From contig BNHL01000001.1 in NCBI GenBank assembly GCA_015472025.1, positions 3,708,001-3,772,000 of the forward strand: DNA of 64,000 bases. The letters are read 5' to 3'. The stretch comes from Cytophagales bacterium WSM2-2 (lineage in GTDB: Bacteria; Bacteroidota; Bacteroidia; Cytophagales; Cyclobacteriaceae). The notes under the pieces were generated by a model, which was given only the letters and a program-made list of their open reading frames with translations, was not told the origin of the DNA and ran no database searches. Shown here piece by piece: positions 9,056 to 17,985 of this stretch. How positions within the stretch are numbered: the first letter of the stretch is position 1; each line of letters opens with the position of its first letter. Both the position numbers and the translations under genes were made by a program.

Positions 9056-10855
9056 ATGCGAAAACTCTTTGTGCCTGTCGCGCTTATACTGCTGTTAATT
9101 GCCGCTCCGAATTTTACTTACGGGCAATCAAAAATTTCAGTTTCATTCCAGGTAGACTTTGATGGCCCCAATCATAAGTTCCTGGTATCAATGTCTATTC
9201 AAGGCATAAAACGAGATTCTCTTTTGCTGAAAATGCCAGCGTGGACACCGGGATACTACCAATTACTTCACTTTGCCGATAATGTATCCGGTCTCAAGAT
9301 TACCAATACCCAAGGGAAAGAAATTTCATTCATAAAATCAGGAAGGAACGGATGGAAGTTTGCGAGTGGAAAAGAAGATCAGTTCACAATCAGCTACGAA
9401 GTGAAAGCAACAAGGTCGTTCGTGGCTACACCCTATGTGGATGTGTACAGAGCTTACATCGAGCCGACAGGTGTGTTTATGTTTGTGAATGGAATGATGA
9501 ATCAGCCGAGCACGGTGAGCATCAATTTACCAAATGAGTGGACGGCCGCAACGGGGTTGGAGCCTGTTAAAAATTCAAAGAACCAGTTTTCTGCCTCCGA
9601 CTTTGATGTGTTGTATGATAGCCCTATCCTGTGTGGCATCCTGGAAGAGATTCCTTCTTTCGAAGTGAAAGGCATTAAGCATCGGTTTACTGGCTATAAG
9701 CTTGGTGATTTTGACAAAACTGCATTCAGTGGTGACATGAAGAAAATCGTGGAAGAAGGCGCAGCTGTCATTGGTGACATCCCTTACATGCATTACACTT
9801 TCTTGGCAATTGGCCCGGGCCCTGGTGGTATTGAACACTTGAACTCCACCACTTTCGGCTTTTCCGGTAATTCTCTGAAAACAGACGAAGGGAAGAAAAG
9901 AATGTACACTTTCCTGGCGCACGAATATTTCCATCACTACAACGTGAAACGTATTCGTCCGATAGAACTAGGGCCATTCGATTATGACAAAGAGAACCGG
10001 ACTAACATGTTGTGGGTGTCTGAGGGAATTACGGTGTATTATGATGAACTCATTGCCAGGAGAGCCGGGCTACTGACAGATGATGATTTGTTGAAAGGAC
10101 TGCGGGGCAGATTGCTTGGCTACGAAAACAAGCCGGGCCGCCTCTATCAATCGGCTACGCAAGCGAGCTTCAATACCTGGTCAGATGGCCCGTTCGGTCG
10201 GTCGGAAGATGAGATCAATAAAACAGTCTCTGTTTATGACAAAGGAGCAATACTCGGCCTGATGCTGGACTTCAACATCCGTCACCTGACAAAAAACAAG
10301 AAATCACTGGATGATGTAATGAGAGCTTTGTACAAAGAATATTACCAGCAGAAAAAGCGCGGGTTTACAGAAGCTGAGTTTCAGGCTACATGTGAAAGCA
10401 TTGCCGGGTCGAAGCTCACGGAGTTGTTTGAATATGTATCAACTGTTAAACCACCTGACTACAAAAAATACTTTGCGTATGGAGGTCTTTCCATCGACAC
10501 GGAACCCAAGCCGGTGGAAGGAGCCTGGCTTGGAATTACGGCAAGAATGCGAAACGACAGTTTGATGGTCTCTAATGTGGAGTATGAATCGCCTGCCTGG
10601 AAAGCGGGTGTTCGCAGGCGCATGGCGATACTTCAGGTTGGTGGTGAATCACGCAAGTCGCTTGACCCGATGATGGCCGATCGTAAAGAAGGGGAAAAAG
10701 TAGCATTACAAATCTTTCAAAAAGGAAGATCATCGGAAGTGAATGTAGAGCTTACAAAAAAAATAGAGCCTGACTTCAAAATCACTGTAGTTGCCAGTCC
10801 TACAGAATTACAAAAAGAGATATTGAAAAGCTGGACTTCCTCTCACGTAAAATAG
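9056..10855 (+). CDS. Secreted M61 (glycyl aminopeptidase-like) metallopeptidase with PDZ domain
   Basis: A 599-residue protein with a signal peptide (about 1-23), an N-terminal beta domain, a gluzincin-type catalytic domain with zinc motif HEYFHHY (H289, E290, H293), third ligand E323 in WVSEGITVYY, and a C-terminal PDZ domain (about 478-575, from GAWLGI). This order is standard for M61 peptidases, zinc aminopeptidases that act on the N-termini of peptides, often with preference for Gly or Ala. It is probably periplasmic. It is convergent with the 7TMR kinase gene with 43 bp between stops, and no partner gene is next to it. Confidence 0.92.
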   Translation: MRKLFVPVALILLLIAAPNFTYGQSKISVSFQVDFDGPNHKFLVSMSIQGIKRDSLLLKMPAWTPGYYQLLHFADNVSGLKITNTQGKEISFIKSGRNGWKFASGKEDQFTISYEVKATRSFVATPYVDVYRAYIEPTGVFMFVNGMMNQPSTVSINLPNEWTAATGLEPVKNSKNQFSASDFDVLYDSPILCGILEEIPSFEVKGIKHRFTGYKLGDFDKTAFSGDMKKIVEEGAAVIGDIPYMHYTFLAIGPGPGGIEHLNSTTFGFSGNSLKTDEGKKRMYTFLAHEYFHHYNVKRIRPIELGPFDYDKENRTNMLWVSEGITVYYDELIARRAGLLTDDDLLKGLRGRLLGYENKPGRLYQSATQASFNTWSDGPFGRSEDEINKTVSVYDKGAILGLMLDFNIRHLTKNKKSLDDVMRALYKEYYQQKKRGFTEAEFQATCESIAGSKLTELFEYVSTVKPPDYKKYFAYGGLSIDTEPKPVEGAWLGITARMRNDSLMVSNVEYESPAWKAGVRRRMAILQVGGESRKSLDPMMADRKEGEKVALQIFQKGRSSEVNVELTKKIEPDFKITVVASPTELQKEILKSWTSSHVK

Positions 10856-10898
10856 GCCGAGATCAGTCCTTAGCCTGATGACGAAATGATAAAACGGC

Positions 10899-12932
10899 TT
10901 AGCGCGAGGCTGAGGCGATATCGGGAGGATACGATTGACTTGATTGGATAATAAAGCTTCCCTTGGCTTTGGGCAGGGAGAAATTGAAAGTGCTTCCCTT
11001 ACCTTCTTCGCTGGATACACTCAGTGTACCACCATTTTGCTCTATGAATTCTTTGCACAAGAGAAGCCCGATACCGGTCCCTTTTTCATTGTTGGTGCCA
11101 AGTGTACTCCGATTGGCATTGATCTCAAACAATTGCTCCTGCTTAGAGGAGCTCATTCCAATACCTGTGTCGGTCACGCTTACCCACACCAGAGAACCGA
11201 TCACCTCTGTAGCTATTTTCACTGTTCCCCTGACGGATGTGAACTTATTAGCATTGGAGATCAGGTTTCTCAAAATCAACCGAAGCATGTTAATGTCCGC
11301 ATAAACAAAAACATTGGGGTTGACTTTGTTGACTAAATTAATTCCCTTACTCGAAGCAGCTCCCTGGTACAGTTTAATATTTTCATCAACAATGGAGGAC
11401 AGATGAATTTCTTCTGGCGCATACGTTATGCCCTTCAATTGAATGGAAGACCAGGATAGTATGTCGTCCAACAGCTGAGTGCTTGTTTGCAGATTTTGCT
11501 TCAGAGGCACCAACAGTGTTTTGATTTCTTCAGAGCTGGCGTAACCCGAAGTAGCAAGGTCAACAATCCCCTTGAGGGAATTTAAAGGACTTCTCAGATC
11601 ATGTGAGATAATTGAGAACATCTTGTCCTTGATGATATTGGTTCTCGAAAGCTGCTCCGTTCTTTTCTGGACCAGCGCTTCGAGGTTTTGTGACAGACTT
11701 TCGACTTTATGTAAAACGGAAGAAAAGACGGCAGACACAGCTACAGACTGGAAGAAGAGAAAGAAGATGACTCCCAATGTTACCATGTTTGGGAAGAGCT
11801 GCCTTTCGAGTAGGATATAGCCCGTCACTCTTAGTATCTCGAAGGTCACAAACACCAGGCATATGAATACGCCAATAAAGATAAATGTGGCTCCCAGTCT
11901 TTTCCTTCGAATAGCGAGGAAGGAGACATAGACTGAAAACCCGAACGCGCCCAGAATGCCAAAGTAGTAAGCATTCATGACAATGCCCATGAGATATCCC
12001 GGAGTGAAAATTCCTGCAACAATAAGTACACCGCCAATAATTTTGAAAGCCAGAATGCCCCGTGGTGAAGTATCGTTGCGGAACATGTCCTGTACAAACA
12101 GCGGCAGTAAAATCACGTCCATGAAAAGAAAGACGAATTCGACCCTCCGCGCAATGAGATAGTCGAGGGAGGGGAACATGCGGAAGAGTACAAGAGTGCT
12201 GTCATAGTTTTCTGTTGCCCTGAACAGTATGGAAAAGCACATGATGCCAAGAAACAAAGACGAATATCCGCGCTTGACTTTGATCTGGAGCACCAGGTTA
12301 AACAAGACCATCATGATCAGCAGACCCATTTCGATCATTTCGATGTTCTCGAAAATCCGGTCTCTTTTTTGGATGACTTCCACAGGGGCAATTTCTATCG
12401 GCAGGTTTATGCCGCACTGCAAATAATTAAAGTTAGAAACCTGGATGGTGATGGTGCTGATTTCTTCTGATGGAATATTGATTTGACTATTCAGGCGCTG
12501 AGCCCAAACCGAGTCTTGCATCGTTCCTACTTTTCCCTGGATAACGACCAGCGAATCGTTCACCCATATTTTACAGGCAGTGGAGATGCCCATAAATTTA
12601 ACGACAAGGCCAGAAATTTTCTTTGGATTCAGTATGGTAAGACGATAGGTGGCGAAGCCCCGTACTGGCAAAGTTTCATTGTTAATGACGTATCTGCGCC
12701 ACAGTGAAGGCACGGTAAAGTATTGCGGAAAAAAACTTTTAGTTTTAAAACTGTCCGGAGTAAGGAGTTGATGCCAATAAAATTCCCATTCTCCTTTTAT
12801 AGAAGTGATTTCATTTTCGTTTAGAGAGTCAATACTCAGAATCCCATTCTTAAACTTCGGATTGGCGGCAGTGGCTGTTAATACTGTCGTGAGTAGAATT
12901 AACTGAACAATTACAAGGCACCGCTTGACCAT
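10899..12932 (-). CDS. Sensor histidine kinase with 7TMR-DISM sensing module
   Basis: A 677-residue membrane kinase. It has a signal peptide (about 1-23), an extracytoplasmic jelly-roll-like region (about 30-185), seven hydrophobic segments (about 190-405), a coiled coil, HisKA with phosphoacceptor in FSIISHDLRSPLNSL (near residue 448), and HATPase with N box (NLISNANKF), G1 (DTGIGM) and G2 (GTGIGLLL). The layout is that of 7TMR-DISM kinases, whose outer domain is thought to bind small, often carbohydrate, ligands. No response regulator is adjacent, so it is an orphan kinase. Confidence 0.92.
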   Translation of the reverse strand: MVKRCLVIVQLILLTTVLTATAANPKFKNGILSIDSLNENEITSIKGEWEFYWHQLLTPDSFKTKSFFPQYFTVPSLWRRYVINNETLPVRGFATYRLTILNPKKISGLVVKFMGISTACKIWVNDSLVVIQGKVGTMQDSVWAQRLNSQINIPSEEISTITIQVSNFNYLQCGINLPIEIAPVEVIQKRDRIFENIEMIEMGLLIMMVLFNLVLQIKVKRGYSSLFLGIMCFSILFRATENYDSTLVLFRMFPSLDYLIARRVEFVFLFMDVILLPLFVQDMFRNDTSPRGILAFKIIGGVLIVAGIFTPGYLMGIVMNAYYFGILGAFGFSVYVSFLAIRRKRLGATFIFIGVFICLVFVTFEILRVTGYILLERQLFPNMVTLGVIFFLFFQSVAVSAVFSSVLHKVESLSQNLEALVQKRTEQLSRTNIIKDKMFSIISHDLRSPLNSLKGIVDLATSGYASSEEIKTLLVPLKQNLQTSTQLLDDILSWSSIQLKGITYAPEEIHLSSIVDENIKLYQGAASSKGINLVNKVNPNVFVYADINMLRLILRNLISNANKFTSVRGTVKIATEVIGSLVWVSVTDTGIGMSSSKQEQLFEINANRSTLGTNNEKGTGIGLLLCKEFIEQNGGTLSVSSEEGKGSTFNFSLPKAKGSFIIQSSQSYPPDIASASR

Positions 12933-13240
12933 GTTTACTTGGTTTTTGAATTGATCCGGTAGCTTGTACTCAATCTATGGGGCGGTATGACGGACGATTT
13001 CTTAATTGCAAAATCTGTGAACGTGTGTGTGTCTATAGCTATTTCTCGCTTGTCAGGACTTAAAAAGAAAGCACTAAATAATATCAGGTAGAATGGCATC
13101 AGGAAAAGAAGACTACGCGATTCACCTGCGCCCCGGAAATACGATTTCATTTCAAACACACTCAACACGCGAACAAAAATAAACGCCAAAGCCATTTTGC
13201 CTTTGATAAGCCTGTTGCAAAAGAAGATAAAATTGTTGTA

Positions 13241-13271
13241 AAAAAAACCTCCCCGTGTGAGGGGAGGTTTT
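13241..13271 (-). terminator. Rho-independent terminator
   Basis: A perfect 11-bp stem (arms at 13244-13254 and 13261-13271, core CCTCCCC/GGGGAGG), a 6-nt loop, and seven consecutive U on the minus strand. It closes leftward transcription from the DUF1624 gene or from a separate small RNA. Confidence 0.88.
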
Positions 13272-13370
13272 AAAACGGATCCCGCCCAGTAACCTAAAAC
13301 AAACTCTCGGTACCCGTTTAAGGATTGTTTGCGTTTATAGCAATGTTTTTCGAAAGACTAACTGACTAAT
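13241..13370 (-). ncRNA. Candidate small RNA ending in a strong terminator
   Basis: On the minus strand, a stretch beginning near a TATCTG -10-like hexamer (about 13380) and a TTG about 18 nt upstream continues through short complementary segments (CAAAC with GTTTG; CGG with CCG) and ends in the terminator at 13241-13271. No open frame of note lies inside. It could instead be the 3' untranslated region of the DUF1624 gene 195 bp upstream. The RNA family is not identified and the 5' end is a guess. Confidence 0.35.
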
Positions 13371-13465
13371 TCATTTATTACAGATACAAAATTACCTATG
13401 AAGGCAAGTGTATGCTGGTAGTTTAGTTGTAAAAACGGGTAATTTTGTTGTGACTGATTCTGCTG

Positions 13466-14662
13466 TCAGACATAACTCACCCACCACTTCCCTTTGTTGG
13501 CTATTTTGACGGAATTCCACCACGTACAGAGTGGGTAGAGAACTAAAATAACGGTAAGCCAAATGAGGTATACCTCGCTAAGACCAAAACCAAAATTCTC
13601 TTTTAGGAGCTCTGGAGAGCCGTTTGCGACAGCGTTAACAAATACCATTGTTTCCCATCGGTATCCGCATGAAATAACAACGATTGCTGCAAATAAGTGA
13701 ATGACGAATAAATGCATGACATAATAGAAAAGCGATACTTTGCCGAAGACAATCGCTTTTGCGTTACTTCCCTCCAGAAGAGCTAGAACCAATAGTGAAA
13801 TCCCCAACGTAATCAGAATGAAGAGCAATGAGGGCGGATACTTTGCCAGGTTGAGAAAGGACATCACGGTGCAGGTCAGTGAAGGCTGAGTACTCCAGGG
13901 AACGGGATCACCGTAACTGTTGATAAACCGAAGGGCCAGGAATGCGAGCAAGGACATTGCGCTCAGTTGCAAAAGAATTTTTTTTCTTTTTGCGGAGTCC
14001 ATCGTCTCATCATAGAGTTGACCAAGGCAGTAGCCCAACGCCATCACGCCAGTCCACGGCACAATGGGGTAGAGGAATTGAAAAGAGTACTCATTTCCCA
14101 GGTCATAGAGCTTACCGGCACTGAAGAGGAAAGTCCAAAGGATATCGGCTATTGATTTGGGCGGAAAGGAGATCGTGCCAAGAGCGTTATGGCCTACAAC
14201 GATGGCAAGCCCGATCAGCAGAATCGTTTTTATATTGAGGTGTATGAGTAGTGCGAGCAGGATCATACAAAAGCCAATCGTTGAAATAATGGTGCTGGAA
14301 TTATAACGGAAAAGCGGATCAAAATTCCAGGCAAACCTGATCAGGGTAAGTTGCAATGCGATCAACCAAAGTCCACGGGTCAGCAGGAAGAAAGACGTGT
14401 ATTCACGTGAATTTCTCTTCATAATGAAATAAGCCGAGGTGCCTGCAAGGAAAATGAAGGTGGGGGCGCAAAGATGTGTGATCCAGCGTGTGAAAAATAA
14501 TGCCGGTGTTGTCTGCGTAATATCTGTTGGACTGAAATAAAAAGAGTCCCGGTGGAAGAAATCCCTGACATGATCGATTGCCATGATCACCATGACAACA
14601 CCTCGCAAATAGTCGATCGACTCAATGCGATTCTTTAACGTTAAGGTCGCTGCTGCACTCAC
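13466..14662 (-). CDS. DUF1624 / heparan-alpha-glucosaminide N-acetyltransferase-like membrane protein
   Basis: A 398-residue polytopic membrane protein with about ten hydrophobic segments. The N-terminal signature IDYLRGVVMVIMAIDHVRDF is typical of DUF1624/HGSNAT-like acyltransferases. The family is thought to transfer acetyl groups across the membrane to sugars, though bacterial substrates are mostly unknown. The start is GTG at 14662: an in-frame stop lies nine bases upstream and no ATG lies before the signature. A perfect hairpin sits immediately upstream of this start and may affect translation. The neighbours give no clear pathway. Confidence 0.85.
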   Translation of the reverse strand: MSAAATLTLKNRIESIDYLRGVVMVIMAIDHVRDFFHRDSFYFSPTDITQTTPALFFTRWITHLCAPTFIFLAGTSAYFIMKRNSREYTSFFLLTRGLWLIALQLTLIRFAWNFDPLFRYNSSTIISTIGFCMILLALLIHLNIKTILLIGLAIVVGHNALGTISFPPKSIADILWTFLFSAGKLYDLGNEYSFQFLYPIVPWTGVMALGYCLGQLYDETMDSAKRKKILLQLSAMSLLAFLALRFINSYGDPVPWSTQPSLTCTVMSFLNLAKYPPSLLFILITLGISLLVLALLEGSNAKAIVFGKVSLFYYVMHLFVIHLFAAIVVISCGYRWETMVFVNAVANGSPELLKENFGFGLSEVYLIWLTVILVLYPLCTWWNSVKIANKGKWWVSYV

Positions 14663-14666
14663 TGCT

Positions 14667-14698
14667 ATCTAAGTTTGTTTTTCGAAGCAAACTTAGAT
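14667..14698 (-). promoter_or_regulatory. Perfect 11-bp inverted repeat abutting the DUF1624 start
   Basis: Arms ATCTAAGTTTG (14667-14677) and its exact complement (14688-14698) are separated by 10 nt. The near arm ends 4 bases before the GTG start, exactly where a ribosome would bind. It could be a translation-blocking hairpin or a DNA operator. There is no T-run, so it is not a terminator. Confidence 0.5.
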
Positions 14699-14781
14699 CG
14701 GGTATTTCCGGCAGAGTAGCACTATTGTTGCGATGTAACCTACTTTTGATTCTTGGGGTATCAAAAGTTGTGGTTAATGTA

Positions 14782-17661
14782 TCACACTTTCGCTTGCTGT
14801 CGCTCAGCTTTCGGTGCAGCTTTAGAATTGTACTCGCTGGGGGTCACTCCAAACTTTTTCCTAAACCTTTTTGCAAAGTATGACTGCTCGTTGTACCCCA
14901 CCGAATAGCTGATCTGTGCCAGCGTGTCCGCTTTGGCGCGAATGAGGTCTGCAGCTTTTTGCAACCGGATGTCATTAATGAATTCATTGGGCGAAAGACC
15001 TGAAATTGCCTTGAGCTTCCGGAACATCTGGGCGCGGCTCAAATGTATTTCATCAGCCATTTGCTCAACGCCAAAAGAAGAATTCCCCATGTGCTGTTCC
15101 ACAATTTTCTTCGCCTTGATCAGGAATTTCTCATCCAGTGATGGTTCGTGATCGGCTTTTGGAATCGCAGCCAGGCCCACTTGGTATTTGGCAGCCAGTT
15201 TTTTTCGTTGCGCTATTAAATTGGCAACCCTTACGCGGAGCTCTTCGGTGGAGAAAGGCTTCGATAAATAATCATCGACTCCCGTCTGAAATCCCTCCAG
15301 CCTTGAATCGAGATCGGCCTTTGCTGTCAGCAGTACAACAGGGATGTGAGAAGTACGCTCGTCATTTTTAATTTTTTCCGCAAGGGTGATACCATCCATG
15401 TTCGGCATCATCACATCCGAAATGATCAGGCTGGGGATACGCTCGATGGCGAGAGCAAACCCTTCGTTCCCGTCTCTGGCGGTGATCGTAAAATACTGAT
15501 CCTTTAATTTGGCAGAAATGAAATTTCTCAGGTCACGGTTATCCTCGACAATTAGGATGGCCTCCTGGAGTGATTCGGCATCTGTGTCGAAATTTTCATC
15601 CTCGTCATCAGTTACTAAGTAGCCTTCGGAAGCACTGAAGGACGAATATATTTCCTCTTGTGCCGGTGCAGTAGAGAAATTATCAGATGAAAATTGTTCT
15701 TTTTCTACAGGCAACATGACATAAACAGTAGTGCCCGCTTCAATCTTACTCTCCAAACGGATGGTACCACCGTAGAGCTTGACGAGTTCCTGAACCAGTG
15801 ATAACCCCAAGCCTGTGCCTGGCTGATTTTCATTCGATGCGAACCTGGATTGATAGAAAGGAGTAAAGACTTTTTCCAGGTCTTCTTGCGGAATCCCCCG
15901 GCCGGTGTCAACAATTCTGATTTCCATTTGGTTGTTAAAATCAGAGCGGCTGATTGATAATGCTACAGTTCCTTGTGGCGGTGTAAACTTGAAGGCATTT
16001 GACAGAAGGTTGTTAATGATCTTTTCAAGCTTGTCGCTGTCATACCAGCTTTCATAGAAGTCCGCAGAAATACTTTTTAGGAAAGTTATCTGTTTGTTTT
16101 CTGCCAGGGAGTCAAATGAGTAAGAAACTGCATTGAGGAAATGGCCCAGATTTCCTTTTTTGACCTGCAACTCCATTTTGCCGGCTTCCAATTTTGAAAG
16201 GTCCAGCAATTGATTGATCAATGAAAGCAAGTGATTGCCGTTACGTTTGATCATCTGAAACGACTCTTTATCAGCCAGGGCAAGTTTATCTGACTCAAGC
16301 TTTTCTTCGATAGGAGCAAGGATCAGTGAAAGCGGGGTACGGAATTCGTGCGAGATGTTGGCAAAGAAACGTGACTTGATCTGGTCTGCTTCCTGTAATT
16401 TTTGATTCAATGATTTTTGAACTTCCAACAAGTCTTTGACCTTGCGGTTGTGCGACTGCTGCAGCATGTACACAATACTGAACCCAATGATCAGCACCAG
16501 CAGTACTGCTGTCATAAACCACTCTTTCAGGTTTTGCAAATCCTTCTGACGCTGCAGGTCGCTAATGATCAGATCCTTCTTTTCTGTTTGATAACGCGCT
16601 TCAATCTCAGAGATTTTGTTAGCGTTATTCTCTTTATAGATGCTGTCATTATAGAGTAGCTTCGTCTGCATGTGTTGCAGTGCTTCTTTGTAGTTGCCTT
16701 TAGCTGCTTCCAGTTTGGTCAGGTTGTCGTACACTTCCACCAGGAGAAGCTTGTGATGGAGGGCTTTCGAGATCACCAGTGCGTCCGCCAGGTACTTCGC
16801 TGCTTTGTCATATTCTCCGGTCAGCGTGTAGAGCGAGCCTATGTTGGCATAGTTGGCAGCCAACCTCAGTTTGTTGTGAAGCTTTTCGAGAATGTTCAAC
16901 GCCTTTTGAAAATACTCCTTTGCTTGCGTGTAATCCTTTTTAGCCTTGTAAATCAAAGCGATGTTTCCATAGGTCTGACTAAGCCCGTTGACATCGTTGA
17001 TCTCTTCGCGTACCGCTTTCGACATCAGGTGATACTTCAAAGACTGATCAAATTGCAAGTTAGATTGATATAGTGTGGCCAGACTATTATAATCATAGGC
17101 AACATCCATCTTCAAATTGGCTTTCTTGTGGATGTCAATCGCTTTCTCGTAGTATGTTTTTGCCTTATCAAAATCATGACTATCCTGGCTTATGGAACCC
17201 AACACGGCATAGGATTGGCCCAGCCCGCGATAATTGGTAGTCTGCTCAAATGCCTTTAGCATCTCGAAGCCATGTCTTGTTGCAGGCTCGTATTCCGTTT
17301 TGATCCAATAGTAAAGAGCCAGGTATTTTTGAGCGTAGCCGATACCGTTGAGGTAGTTTAGCTTTTGAGAAATCCTTAAGGCTTCCTGAGCATGGATTTT
17401 ATTCTGCTCGTTATCTGAAGTGTATTCGTAAAAACACATCCCAGTCAACAACCGCACATGGAGAGTATCCTCCTGGGGGTGCTTGGCTAAAAGCGCCTTC
17501 AGGCTATCGAGTTTCTTGCTTTGACCGAATGAGGGAGTTATAGCTAAGATGCAGATGCAACAGGAGAACCATCTAAGCCACTTTTTTGAAGGTCCAATAC
17601 TAAAATTCACTATTGTTCTTTTTGATTTGGGGACTGTTTTTTGGGGGATTGTTGTGGCCAT
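14782..17661 (-). CDS. Hybrid two-component system protein (TPR sensor, kinase, receiver, AraC output)
   Basis: A 959-residue one-protein signalling system. It has an N-terminal hydrophobic leader, about six TPR-like repeats in the periplasm (about residues 60-360), a transmembrane helix (WFMTAVLLVLIIGFSIVYML), HisKA (FANISHEFRTPLSLIL), HATPase (NNLLSNAFKF, DTGRGI, GTGLGLSLV), a receiver domain with phospho-Asp in IISDVMMPNMDG and lysine in LSKPF, and a C-terminal AraC HTH pair (YSVGYNEQSYFAKRFRKKFG). Bacteroidota hybrids usually control nearby polysaccharide genes, but none is seen here. ATG 17661 is preferred; an in-frame extension to 17772 has no leader-like character. An AGGAG lies about 17 nt upstream of the chosen start. 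Confidence 0.9.
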   Translation of the reverse strand: MATTIPQKTVPKSKRTIVNFSIGPSKKWLRWFSCCICILAITPSFGQSKKLDSLKALLAKHPQEDTLHVRLLTGMCFYEYTSDNEQNKIHAQEALRISQKLNYLNGIGYAQKYLALYYWIKTEYEPATRHGFEMLKAFEQTTNYRGLGQSYAVLGSISQDSHDFDKAKTYYEKAIDIHKKANLKMDVAYDYNSLATLYQSNLQFDQSLKYHLMSKAVREEINDVNGLSQTYGNIALIYKAKKDYTQAKEYFQKALNILEKLHNKLRLAANYANIGSLYTLTGEYDKAAKYLADALVISKALHHKLLLVEVYDNLTKLEAAKGNYKEALQHMQTKLLYNDSIYKENNANKISEIEARYQTEKKDLIISDLQRQKDLQNLKEWFMTAVLLVLIIGFSIVYMLQQSHNRKVKDLLEVQKSLNQKLQEADQIKSRFFANISHEFRTPLSLILAPIEEKLESDKLALADKESFQMIKRNGNHLLSLINQLLDLSKLEAGKMELQVKKGNLGHFLNAVSYSFDSLAENKQITFLKSISADFYESWYDSDKLEKIINNLLSNAFKFTPPQGTVALSISRSDFNNQMEIRIVDTGRGIPQEDLEKVFTPFYQSRFASNENQPGTGLGLSLVQELVKLYGGTIRLESKIEAGTTVYVMLPVEKEQFSSDNFSTAPAQEEIYSSFSASEGYLVTDDEDENFDTDAESLQEAILIVEDNRDLRNFISAKLKDQYFTITARDGNEGFALAIERIPSLIISDVMMPNMDGITLAEKIKNDERTSHIPVVLLTAKADLDSRLEGFQTGVDDYLSKPFSTEELRVRVANLIAQRKKLAAKYQVGLAAIPKADHEPSLDEKFLIKAKKIVEQHMGNSSFGVEQMADEIHLSRAQMFRKLKAISGLSPNEFINDIRLQKAADLIRAKADTLAQISYSVGYNEQSYFAKRFRKKFGVTPSEYNSKAAPKAERQQAKV

Positions 17662-17985
17662 TTTTTCACATTTTAGGTACTCCTGACGAAAGCCACTATC
17701 ATTAAACGGTTGTTGTACAACGCAAAAGTTATAGATTGGTTCAATTAGCAATTTTGATTCATCGCTAACCAAACGACAAATTTCCGCAGCCGATACGCCA
17801 TTCCTATGTGCTGCAACAAATTTATTACTATTTGATACCTCTTTACCACCCCCTTTGACCCATGATGAGCGATTTTTGCTAACGAACGAAAGCTAAATCT
17901 GGCCCTATAAATGGGTGGTTTTTGTCTTTTATACCCCAATTTGCGAAAGACATGCCCAACGAATAGAATAACTGGACTTCCAGGT
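17662..17985. other. Divergent intergenic region between two kinase genes
   Basis: A 324-bp region upstream of both the leftward hybrid kinase and the rightward sensor kinase. A minus-strand TAAATTTG (17817-17824) fits the TAnnTTTG -7 element and could serve the hybrid kinase. I see no convincing matching element for the rightward gene and no coding sequence. Confidence 0.4.

Larger units (their letters stand above)
12933..13465. other. Long intergenic region with candidate small RNA
   Basis: A stretch of 533 bp between two leftward genes. Open frames here are short, poor in recognisable protein features and not believed. The only clear structure is a strong leftward terminator at 13241-13271 with an apparently transcribed region before it. 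Confidence 0.6.

Noticed and set aside
12935..13195. Minus-strand open frame of 86 codons next to the 7TMR kinase
   Set aside because: It has no recognisable domain, odd composition and sits in a promoter-like region; it looks like chance.
17662..17772. Extended N-terminus of the hybrid kinase
   Set aside because: The extension is not leader-like and ends just before a start that is followed by the expected hydrophobic segment.
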